A stretch of 5,216 nucleotides of DNA from Coriobacteriales bacterium (lineage in GTDB: Bacteria > Actinomycetota > Coriobacteriia > Coriobacteriales > JAEZZM01), in NCBI GenBank assembly GCA_029983705.1, contig JASBYZ010000100.1:1-5216 (forward strand), given 5' to 3'. Each line of letters opens with the position of its first letter. Position 1 is the stretch's first letter. The translations under genes and the position numbers were made by a program. Positions 1 through 5,165 of this stretch are shown here, piece after piece. The notes beneath the pieces were generated by a model that did not search any database, had not been told where the DNA came from, and was given only the letters and a program-made list of their open reading frames with translations.

Positions 1-81
1 CCCTTAAGGCTTATTGGAGTAGGTATAATTTTATTTGGCGTAGTTGTAGCTCAACTACAAAACATTAGATATTCAAGCTAG
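1..81 (+). CDS. C-terminal end of an upstream membrane protein, EamA/DMT transporter-like (5' end outside window)
   Basis: Frame 1 is open from the first base and ends at TAG (79-81), giving 26 residues. The segment LIGVGIILFGVVVAQL is one hydrophobic helix followed by a short polar tail (QNIRYSS). A final helix with the pattern LIG-x-x-I-I-L-x-G-V is what the last transmembrane segment of EamA/DMT-superfamily transporters usually looks like, but 26 residues cannot prove the family. Any short hydrophobic C-terminus of a polytopic membrane protein is an alternative. The stop codon lies 13 nt before the guaA start with no terminator between, so the two genes are probably co-transcribed. Confidence 0.5.
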   Translation, partial: PLRLIGVGIILFGVVVAQLQNIRYSS

Positions 82-84
82 TTT

Positions 85-89
85 GGAGA
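85..89 (+). promoter_or_regulatory. Ribosome binding site that fixes the guaA start
   Basis: GGAGA is followed, after GGAG, by six bases (AAAAAC) and then GTG at 95. This is ideal Shine-Dalgarno spacing. The upstream TTG at 83 overlaps the site and so cannot use it. The ATG at 113 has no purine-rich sequence at the right distance. GTG at 95 is therefore the best-supported start. Confidence 0.75.
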
Positions 90-94
90 AAAAC

Positions 95-1657
95 GTGGAC
101 AAAGTAGACACTATGCAAAAAGTAGTTGTAGTTGACTTTGGTGCACAGTATGGTCAGCTTATTGCACGTCGCATTAGAGACCTTAAGGTGTATTCAGAGA
201 TTGTTCCTTTTGATATTAGTGCAGCTGAACTTAAAGAGATGCAACCTGCTGCCATAATTTTATCTGGTGGTCCAGCAAGTGTATATCTAGAAGAGTCTCC
301 ACACATTGATCCAGAAATTTTAGAGCTTGGCATACCTATTTTTGGTTTTTGCTACGGTATGCAATGCGTTGCAGATATAGAAGGCGGTACGGTAGAAAAG
401 GCTGGCAAGGGCGAGTATGGTGCCGCAACCATTAAGCGCCACGGAGATTCTGAAATGCTTGGGGATACTCCAGAAAGCCAGCAGGTATGGATGAGCCACA
501 GAGATTCAGTTACCAAGGCTCCTGAAGACTACGCTGTTACCGCAAGTACAGAAAACTGCACAATAGCTGCAATTGAAAATCCTGACAAAAAGATTTATGC
601 AACCCAGTTTCATCCTGAGGTAAACCATACAAGCCACGGTTCTGAGATGCTAAGGAATTTTCTCTTTAACATTGTTGGGCTTGAGGCAAATTGGACTACC
701 AAAAATGTTATTGAACAAAGCGTTGAGGCTATTAAAGCACAGGTGGGCGATGAGCACGTTATCCTAGCGCTTTCCGGTGGCGTTGACTCAAGTGTTGTAG
801 CTGCCCTCCTACATAAGGCAATTGGCAGCCAGCTCCACTGCGTTTTTGTAAACCACGGCCTTCTTAGAAAAGGTGAGCCTGAGAGTGTTGAGCGCGTGTT
901 TAAGGATCAATTTAAGATTGATTTAAACGTAGTTGATGCTCAGGATAGGTATGCTCAAAAGCTTTCTGGCATAACTGATCCAGAGAAAAAACGTCGCATT
1001 ATTGGTGAGGAGTTTTGGAAGGTCTTTTTTGAAGAGGCAGAAAAGCTTAACGGTATCACCTATTTAGCTCAAGGAACTATTTATCCAGATATCATTGAGT
1101 CTGGTGCGAGAAAAACAGGCGGAAGCTCTTCTACAATTAAAAGTCACCATAATTTAATTCCGTTCCCAGATGGAGTTCACTTTGATTTAATTGAGCCACT
1201 TGATTACTTCTTTAAAGATGAGGTGCGCGCAATTGGTAGTGAACTGGGATTACCTGATGAGATTGTTCACAGACAACCTTTTCCAGGACCAGGTTTAGCT
1301 ATCAGAATTATTGGTGAGGTTACAAGAGAAAAGCTTGATCTCTTAAGAGAAGCTGACGCAATTGTAAGAGAAGAAATTGACGCTTACAACAAAGAAAATC
1401 CAGGCGCAGTTTGGCAATACTTTGCAGTGCTTCCAGATATTAGAAGCGTGGGCGTCATGGGGGATGAGAGAACGTATGCTCATCCAATTATTGTAAGAGC
1501 TGTTGAGTCACAAGATGCTATGACGGCTGATTGGGCTAAGCTTCCTCACGAACTCTTGGCAAAGATTTCTGGCCGAATTGTTGCTGAGGTTGAAGGCATT
1601 AACCGTGTAGCTTACGATATCACCTCTAAGCCACCTGCCACTATTGAATGGGAGTAA
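95..1657 (+). CDS. guaA: GMP synthase (glutamine-hydrolysing)
   Basis: This cytoplasmic enzyme makes GMP from XMP, ATP and glutamine, the last step of de novo guanine nucleotide synthesis. From the GTG start it has 520 residues, close to the usual family length. Residues about 8-195 form the class I glutamine amidotransferase domain, with nucleophile Cys86 in GFCYGMQ and the His173/Glu175 pair in FHPEV. Residues about 200-395 form the ATP pyrophosphatase domain, with the P-loop SGGVDSS at 227-233 and the conserved KSHHN motif. The rest is the dimerisation/XMP-binding domain, with PFPGPGLAIRIIGE and the C-terminal KPPATIEWE signature. The reading frame is intact and all catalytic motifs are present. 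Two local variants stand out: FVNHGLLRKGE where Asp is usual instead of Asn, and SHHNLIPFP where VGGLP is common. The gene probably shares a transcript with the upstream membrane protein gene. No purine riboswitch is visible because the upstream sequence is coding. Confidence 0.98.
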   Translation: MDKVDTMQKVVVVDFGAQYGQLIARRIRDLKVYSEIVPFDISAAELKEMQPAAIILSGGPASVYLEESPHIDPEILELGIPIFGFCYGMQCVADIEGGTVEKAGKGEYGAATIKRHGDSEMLGDTPESQQVWMSHRDSVTKAPEDYAVTASTENCTIAAIENPDKKIYATQFHPEVNHTSHGSEMLRNFLFNIVGLEANWTTKNVIEQSVEAIKAQVGDEHVILALSGGVDSSVVAALLHKAIGSQLHCVFVNHGLLRKGEPESVERVFKDQFKIDLNVVDAQDRYAQKLSGITDPEKKRRIIGEEFWKVFFEEAEKLNGITYLAQGTIYPDIIESGARKTGGSSSTIKSHHNLIPFPDGVHFDLIEPLDYFFKDEVRAIGSELGLPDEIVHRQPFPGPGLAIRIIGEVTREKLDLLREADAIVREEIDAYNKENPGAVWQYFAVLPDIRSVGVMGDERTYAHPIIVRAVESQDAMTADWAKLPHELLAKISGRIVAEVEGINRVAYDITSKPPATIEWE

Positions 1658-1668
1658 GCGCGGACTGT

Positions 1669-1929
1669 TTAAGCGCCGAGCAAACTTCCCAAGATCATAG
1701 CTATTGGAAATATCAATACTAAGAGCAAGTTCAAAACAACAAAGAGCTTGCTCTTTTCTTTTATGGCAAAGATTAATCCAACAACTCCAATGATGGGACA
1801 AATAAATATAGAGCTAAGCCCTGTAGGTCTCAAATGAGTAAAACTTTCAAGTGCATTGATAGGGATTAGAAAAGAAATAAAGAAGACTACTAATCCTGCG
1901 AGAAATAATTTGCTGCTAGTATTTTGCAT
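1669..1929 (-). CDS. Small three-helix membrane protein of unknown function
   Basis: This 86-residue protein starts at ATG (1929-1927). GGAG lies five bases upstream, and an extended -10 promoter lies further upstream, which supports a real gene rather than an antisense shadow. It is strongly hydrophobic. Predicted membrane helices are at about residues 8-26 (LFLAGLVVFFISFLIPI), 39-56 and 62-84. A positively charged turn (KEKSK, 57-61) lies between helices two and three and suggests that this loop faces the cytoplasm. No catalytic or binding motif is visible. Small DUF-type membrane proteins with this pattern are common in Gram-positive bacteria, but I cannot name a family. It is convergent with guaA, the stop codons being 11 bp apart, and its 3' half overlaps a plus-strand terminator-like hairpin. 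It is divergent from the surface protein gene. Confidence 0.72.
   Translation of the reverse strand: MQNTSSKLFLAGLVVFFISFLIPINALESFTHLRPTGLSSIFICPIIGVVGLIFAIKEKSKLFVVLNLLLVLIFPIAMILGSLLGA
1721..1763 (+). terminator. Candidate guaA intrinsic terminator lying inside the opposing gene
   Basis: AAGAGCAAG (1721-1729) pairs perfectly over 9 bp with CTTGCTCTT (1747-1755) across a 17-nt loop, followed by TTCTTTT. A compact alternative uses AAAGAG (1741-1746), the tetraloop CTTG and CTCTTT (1751-1756), followed by TCTTTT. The U-rich tail appears only in the plus-strand transcript, as expected for guaA, whose stop is 63 nt upstream. The stem is only moderately GC-rich and lies in the minus-strand coding sequence, so chance is possible. 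No better hairpin is seen between the converging stop codons. Confidence 0.45.
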
Positions 1930-1934
1930 TTTTG

Positions 1935-1938
1935 CTCC
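1935..1938 (-). promoter_or_regulatory. Ribosome binding site of the small membrane protein
   Basis: On the minus strand GGAG is followed by five bases (CAAAA) and then ATG. This supports both the start codon choice and expression of this short gene. Confidence 0.65.
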
Positions 1939-1963
1939 ATTTACCTAGTGCTTCTTAAGAGAC

Positions 1964-1991
1964 ATCATATCAGATATAAAATATAAAACAA
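1964..1991 (-). promoter_or_regulatory. Probable promoter of the small membrane protein (extended -10)
   Basis: On the minus strand TGATATGAT (1972-1964) is an extended -10 element: TGn directly joined to TATGAT, which matches TATAAT in five of six positions. Sixteen bases upstream is a weak -35, TTGTTT (1991-1986). The predicted transcript start near 1957 leaves a leader of roughly 28 nt that contains the GGAG ribosome binding site. Promoter-like hexamers are frequent in AT-rich DNA, so the call rests mainly on the extended motif and its position. Confidence 0.5.
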
Positions 1992-2028
1992 AAAAATATT
2001 AAATATTAGAGAACTTTATCAATCTGTC

Positions 2029-2039
2029 TATGATATAAA
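2029..2039 (+). promoter_or_regulatory. Possible -10 region of the surface protein gene
   Basis: Two overlapping -10 candidates occur, TATGAT (2029-2034) and TATAAA (2034-2039), about 50 bases before the start codon. Neither has a recognisable -35 at 16-18 bp. Either would give a leader of roughly 40 nt. No operator-like inverted repeat is evident in this intergenic region. Confidence 0.3.
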
Positions 2040-2076
2040 ATGTTACGATTAAGTAGCATTAAAAGAAATTTGCTAT

Positions 2077-2084
2077 GGAGAGAG
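2077..2084 (+). promoter_or_regulatory. Ribosome binding site that fixes the surface protein start
   Basis: GGAGAGAG sits so that GGAG is six bases before ATG at 2087. An in-frame ATG at 2075 overlaps this site and would lack its own Shine-Dalgarno sequence. Starting at 2087 also gives a normal signal peptide N-terminus (MRNKH followed by a hydrophobic core). Confidence 0.7.
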
Positions 2085-2086
2085 TA

Positions 2087-4768
2087 ATGAGAAATAAGCA
2101 TATCTTAGTAATTGCAATGATATTATTTGTAATTCTAATATTTGTGATGCCATGTAGCAGCTCGTATGCAAGTGAAACATCAGCTCAGAATAATGCGTCT
2201 GTTTTAGAAACACCTTCAACGGAGGCAACTATGAGTACGAATGTTTCAAACATCGCATCAAATACTTTAAGTGAAGCTTCCACCAGTACAGTAAGGGAGC
2301 GTAGTGCTGTACTAGCTAATCTAGCACCTGTTCGAGAAGCATCAGCGTGGGAGAAACTTGTGCAAGCCGCAAACGCTGCTGAGAATATTGCTATTCCAGT
2401 TGATAGCAACATTTCCGTTGGCAACAGTACTCAGGAATTGCGAGTTAAGTCTGGCTCTGTGCTTACTCTTACAGGCACAGGAACGATTGTAGGAGATGAA
2501 AAAGGTCACGTAATTGTAGAAAAGGGCGGAAAGCTAATCCTAAACGGTCCTTCATTTAAAGATACGCAGTTCATTGTAAATGGTGAGATGGAATTTAATG
2601 CTGGATCTATTACCGATACAGTTATTAACGGGCCGATCATCTTTGTGCAAAATGGAAAGCTTACGATTAATAAGGGTGCTGAGTTTAGCAGAAATAAGAT
2701 TGATGTAAACGCGCCAAAAGTTTTCCCAGAAAATTTAAAGGATTCCAGGTATGCACCCATAACTCTTTATAACTCAGACCTGATTATCAAGGGCGGAAAT
2801 TTTACGAACAATAAAGGCCTTCAATTTGGCGGAGTTGTTGCTTCCTGGAGCAAAAATTTAAAAAATATAATTGAAATAAGTGACGGAATTTTTGAAAAGA
2901 ATTTAGCGGAGCATCCTAAAAAATATGCATTAGGTGGAGCAATTTTTGCTGATGGTGTATTTATGAAAATGTCAGGTGGCTCAGTAATTAATAATGTTGC
3001 TGAATTTGGTGGCGGTATTACAGTTTTAAATGGAAGCCTTAAGCTAAGCGGAGGAAAAATTTACAGCAATAGTAATGGAGACTTTGAAGGCAAAGGTGGA
3101 GGCCTTCACCTGGATTCGTCAGATTTTACTATGACGGGTGGTGAAATAGCATTAAATACAGCAAATGGCTTTGGTGGCGGAGCTTACATCATTAATTCTA
3201 AATCTACTTTTGATGGTGGTCTATTTAAAGAAAATACAGCTCTTAAATCTGGCGGAGGGTTAGCGCTTTTGGGTCAATCTGAAACTGAGATAACAGGGCT
3301 TCAAGTACTAGATAATATCTCTAAAGGCTTCTGGGGTGGCGGAGGTATATATAATGACAATAAATCAACTCTCAGGATGAAGAATGCTCTAATTAAAGAT
3401 AACGGAATCAAAGATGCATTTCTTGTAGGGGCAGGTAATCGACCTGTGAGCATGCAAGGTGGTGGTATTTGGAACTGCCCAACTGGCTCCACAGTTATGC
3501 ACATAACTAATGGTGTTGCAATCTTTGATAACAGTGCTCCCAATGCTGGACAAGAGAAGCAACTTAAAGGAGCTGGAGATGACTTTGCGAGTATACAAAA
3601 ACATGTATATGATAAGGAAATTGAAGGTGAAAAAGGAGGTCAGCCAGTAGTAATTACAGATCGTATGCTGGGTGGAGGCGCAAGACTATGGTATCAGGAT
3701 GGATCTATCTATAACATTCATTTGAATATGCCTCAAGAAAAACAACTTCCTAGATATAGCCAAAATAATGAGAATAAGCTTATTCCTTACAATATTCCAA
3801 TCACTGTGCATAAGGCCTTCAAATCTGTTCCAGATAGTAACTCTAAAGAGCTGGCTAGCAAACTTGCAATGGTCATCATTGAGAAGAACTATGCGACACG
3901 CACAGGTATTAGTGGTGGCGGAATCGCTAATAATGGAAAACTTATTTTTGGTGAGTCAGAAACTTGGAAAGTTAAGATAAAAAAGACTTGGGAAGGCGAT
4001 AAGCCTGAAGATCGACCAGAATCACTAAAAGTAGATGTATTAGTTGGTGGTTACAAGGTTGATCAAGTAACTCTTACTAAAAACAATAGCTGGGAAGCTG
4101 AGCTTAGCAATTTTCCAAATCCAAAGACCCTAAAAGATAATAAAACTGGTAAGTTGTTGCCAATTGAATGTAGGGAGCATGACAGTAAAGGTTATAACTT
4201 AAAATCTGAAGTGAGCTTTGATGATAATGGAAAGATAATTAATATATCGCTGGTAAATAGTAAGTTTATTGAAATACCAGTGCAAAAGCTTTGGAATGAC
4301 AATAATAATGCAGCAAATCTTAGACCTAAATCTATTGTTGTAGAGCTTCTTAACCATGGTGTGGCAACGGGTGACAAAGTAATCCTCAGTGAAGATAATA
4401 ATTGGAAAGCAAAGTTCGAAAAATTACCTATATATCGCGATAAAAAAGAAGCTTTGTATTCGGTAAGAGAAGTTAAAGCTAATAGTTACTATGCTCAAGT
4501 GACTGGAGACGCTAAGAAAGGATTTACGATAACGAACTCACTCACACCTCCACCTCCTTATACTCCGCCAGAGGAGCCACCTTACGAGCCGCCTCACAAT
4601 CCGCCTTTTGAGCCTCCATATACACCACCAGTGGAGGAAGTAAAGAAGATAAGCTATATTCCTAAAACATCAGATGTTAATCTACAAGGCTATGGCTTGG
4701 GCTTCGTGTTGCTGGGCATGAGCACATTAGTAAGTGCTGCTGTATTAAAGAGAAAAGCTTTAAACTAA
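2087..4768 (+). CDS. Wall-anchored surface protein with beta-helix and two CnaB domains
   Basis: This 893-residue protein is exported and probably sortase-anchored. Residues 1-28 are a signal peptide: MRNKH, a hydrophobic core and likely cleavage at SYA|SE. Residues about 29-75 are low-complexity Ser/Thr/Ala. Residues about 105-480 form a predicted right-handed parallel beta-helix with repeated GG-x-hydrophobic-x-x-N and GGG(I/L/A) motifs. A degenerate segment at 486-605 contains GAGDDF and is followed by a last GGGIANNG motif (609-616). CnaB domain 1 (about 627-727) has a predicted Lys633/Glu697/Asn724 isopeptide triad. CnaB domain 2 (about 728-820) has Lys734/Glu795/Asn817, in the classic QKLW, YSVRE and TITN contexts. 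A Pro-rich stalk (820-849) leads to IPKTSD (858-863), a hydrophobic helix (about 869-887) and a KRK tail. Such proteins usually act as adhesins or surface structural proteins, but no ligand can be deduced. The gene appears monocistronic and is followed by terminators. Confidence 0.9.
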   Translation: MRNKHILVIAMILFVILIFVMPCSSSYASETSAQNNASVLETPSTEATMSTNVSNIASNTLSEASTSTVRERSAVLANLAPVREASAWEKLVQAANAAENIAIPVDSNISVGNSTQELRVKSGSVLTLTGTGTIVGDEKGHVIVEKGGKLILNGPSFKDTQFIVNGEMEFNAGSITDTVINGPIIFVQNGKLTINKGAEFSRNKIDVNAPKVFPENLKDSRYAPITLYNSDLIIKGGNFTNNKGLQFGGVVASWSKNLKNIIEISDGIFEKNLAEHPKKYALGGAIFADGVFMKMSGGSVINNVAEFGGGITVLNGSLKLSGGKIYSNSNGDFEGKGGGLHLDSSDFTMTGGEIALNTANGFGGGAYIINSKSTFDGGLFKENTALKSGGGLALLGQSETEITGLQVLDNISKGFWGGGGIYNDNKSTLRMKNALIKDNGIKDAFLVGAGNRPVSMQGGGIWNCPTGSTVMHITNGVAIFDNSAPNAGQEKQLKGAGDDFASIQKHVYDKEIEGEKGGQPVVITDRMLGGGARLWYQDGSIYNIHLNMPQEKQLPRYSQNNENKLIPYNIPITVHKAFKSVPDSNSKELASKLAMVIIEKNYATRTGISGGGIANNGKLIFGESETWKVKIKKTWEGDKPEDRPESLKVDVLVGGYKVDQVTLTKNNSWEAELSNFPNPKTLKDNKTGKLLPIECREHDSKGYNLKSEVSFDDNGKIINISLVNSKFIEIPVQKLWNDNNNAANLRPKSIVVELLNHGVATGDKVILSEDNNWKAKFEKLPIYRDKKEALYSVREVKANSYYAQVTGDAKKGFTITNSLTPPPPYTPPEEPPYEPPHNPPFEPPYTPPVEEVKKISYIPKTSDVNLQGYGLGFVLLGMSTLVSAAVLKRKALN
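2786..3520 (+). repeat. Coding repeats of the glycine-rich beta-helix
   Basis: The encoded protein repeats a two-part unit: GG-x-(I/V/F)-x-x-N, as in KGGNFTNN, SDGIFEKN, SGGSVINN, SGGKIYSN, TGGEIALN and DGGLFKEN, followed about 5-15 residues later by a GGG(I/L/A) turn. The GG(G/A) turns start near residues 283, 308, 337, 363, 389, 418 and 458, a period of about 25-29 residues before it loosens. The pattern resembles chlamydial Pmp GGA(I/L)/FxxN repeats and related Gram-positive adhesins. The DNA is too diverged to be a recent tandem duplication. Confidence 0.75.
4544..4630 (+). repeat. Proline/aromatic stalk repeat within the surface protein
   Basis: About 30 residues (820-849 of the protein) are built from PP spaced with an aromatic or acidic residue: PPYTPP, EPPYEPP, NPPFEPP, PPYTPP. 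This resembles the wall-spanning stalk placed before sortase motifs, which pushes the functional domains outward through peptidoglycan. At DNA level the cct/cca/ccg proline codons vary, so it is an old or selected repeat. Confidence 0.8.
4658..4765 (+). other. Cell wall sorting signal with non-canonical IPKTSD motif
   Basis: The C-terminus has the three standard parts of a sortase substrate: a pentapeptide-like motif, a hydrophobic helix (GLGFVLLGMSTLVSAAVL) and a positive tail (KRKALN). The motif reads IPKTS-D where the consensus is LPXTG, with Ile for Leu and Ser for Gly. Cleavage would be expected after Thr861. The layout is clear. The only doubt is whether the Gly-to-Ser change still allows efficient processing. 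Confidence 0.8.
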
Positions 4769-4790
4769 TAAAGTGTTATAAGTTTTAGGA

Positions 4791-4796
4791 TATAAT
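4791..4796 (+). promoter_or_regulatory. Perfect -10 hexamer upstream of the tandem hairpins
   Basis: TATAAT matches the sigma-70-type consensus exactly and lies 23 bp after the surface protein stop. No good -35 is present at 16-18 bp, and the preceding AGGA is one base off an extended -10. If active, transcription would start near 4803 and run directly into the two stem-loops and then the small gene at 4905. Confidence 0.35.
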
Positions 4797-4825
4797 AATT
4801 CAAAGAAAAAATTTGCGCGCTGGAT

Positions 4826-4854
4826 AGCGCGGGCTCAGGGAGCCAGTGCTTTTT
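4826..4854 (+). terminator. Intrinsic terminator 1 downstream of the surface protein gene
   Basis: AGCGCGGGCTC (4826-4836), loop AGG and GAGCCAGTGCT (4840-4850) form a stem of 10 paired positions (one G-U) with a single G/A mismatch, and TTTTT follows (4850-4854). The GC-rich stem, triloop and immediate U-tract are typical of Rho-independent termination. The 5' arm can instead pair with CGCGCT (4816-4821) around a GGAT loop, which would disrupt the terminator. This resembles an antiterminator, but chance is possible. Confidence 0.8.
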
Positions 4855-4856
4855 AT

Positions 4857-4888
4857 GTTGCTCCAGGCAGTAGTCTGGAGTAACTTTT
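4857..4888 (+). terminator. Intrinsic terminator 2, tandem with the first and just before the small gene
   Basis: GTTGCTCCAGGC (4857-4868) pairs with GTCTGGAGTAAC (4873-4884) over 12 bp with two G-U pairs and an AGTA tetraloop. TTTTATTT follows directly. Only two bases separate it from the U-tract of the first terminator. It ends 16 nt before the ATG at 4905, so it could also act as a leader hairpin controlling that gene. The U-tract is on the plus strand only. Confidence 0.75.
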
Positions 4889-4904
4889 ATTTAGGGACAT
4901 AAAA

Positions 4905-5165
4905 ATGGAACATTTAAATCTGCTGTTTGAGGCAGACCCTTTAGATCCATTAAAACCAGCAAAACAATGGAACGATGAGTTCCAACTGGGTAAGCAATAC
5001 GACATGTTTACTCCTGTCCTATTTAACTTAGACAATTTTTTAGATGGACAAGATATTTGGTGTTCACAAAGAGCTAAAAAACGAGATAGTCCAAGCATTT
5101 TAAGATGTCATGCACTCACAGATGAGAGATACACCAAAATTTATAAGGCATTATTAAAAATTTGA
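4905..5165 (+). CDS. Small unrecognised protein, probably truncated by the adjacent IS end
   Basis: The 86-residue frame starts at ATG with a weak AGGG eight bases upstream. The product is soluble-looking and mixed in charge, with an acidic N-terminal half (EADPLDPLKPAKQWNDEF) and a basic segment (SQRAKKRD). No signal peptide, membrane helix or known motif is visible, and I do not recognise the family. The overlapping minus-strand frame has a Ser/Cys-rich composition typical of a shadow, which favours this strand. Its TGA stop (5163-5165) coincides with the first bases of an IS3-like terminus, so the natural C-terminus is probably lost and this is likely a 5' gene fragment. It lies behind two terminator-like hairpins, so expression would depend on readthrough or on a promoter not seen here. 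Confidence 0.5.
   Translation: MEHLNLLFEADPLDPLKPAKQWNDEFQLGKQYDMFTPVLFNLDNFLDGQDIWCSQRAKKRDSPSILRCHALTDERYTKIYKALLKI

Noticed and set aside
24..29. TATAAT as a possible guaA promoter
   Set aside because: It lies in the coding end of the upstream gene (Gly-Ile-Ile codons), and no -35 can be seen because the window starts too close. Co-transcription with the upstream gene is simpler.
83..113. TTG at 83 or ATG at 113 as the guaA start
   Set aside because: TTG overlaps the Shine-Dalgarno sequence and ATG at 113 has none, while GTG at 95 is ideally spaced from GGAG.
1990..1996. A7 tract as a phase-variation switch between the divergent genes
   Set aside because: It is too short and lies in generally AT-rich DNA. 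It does not sit in a clear promoter spacer for the surface gene.
1973..2041. Direct repeat GATATAAAAT (1973-1982 and 2032-2041) as a regulator site
   Set aside because: The sequence is nearly all A/T in an AT-rich region and overlaps -10-like sequences. A chance repeat is likely.
2075..2077. ATG at 2075 as the surface protein start
   Set aside because: It overlaps the GGAGAGAG ribosome binding site. The ATG at 2087 is correctly spaced and gives a normal signal peptide.
2144..2166. Lipoprotein signal at the Cys in VMPCSSS
   Set aside because: Pro precedes the Cys and the lipobox pattern is not met. SYA|SE is a better type I cleavage site, and the protein has a C-terminal sorting signal.
4857..4884. 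Integron attC-like site (GTT...AAC inverted repeat)
   Set aside because: The arms do not match the GTTRRRY/RYYYAAC core sites and no R'/L' pair is present. The U-tract makes it a terminator.
4853..5098. Minus-strand frame of 81 codons opposite the small gene
   Set aside because: It is Ser/Cys-rich, has no convincing ribosome binding site and runs into the terminator hairpin. It looks like an antisense shadow.
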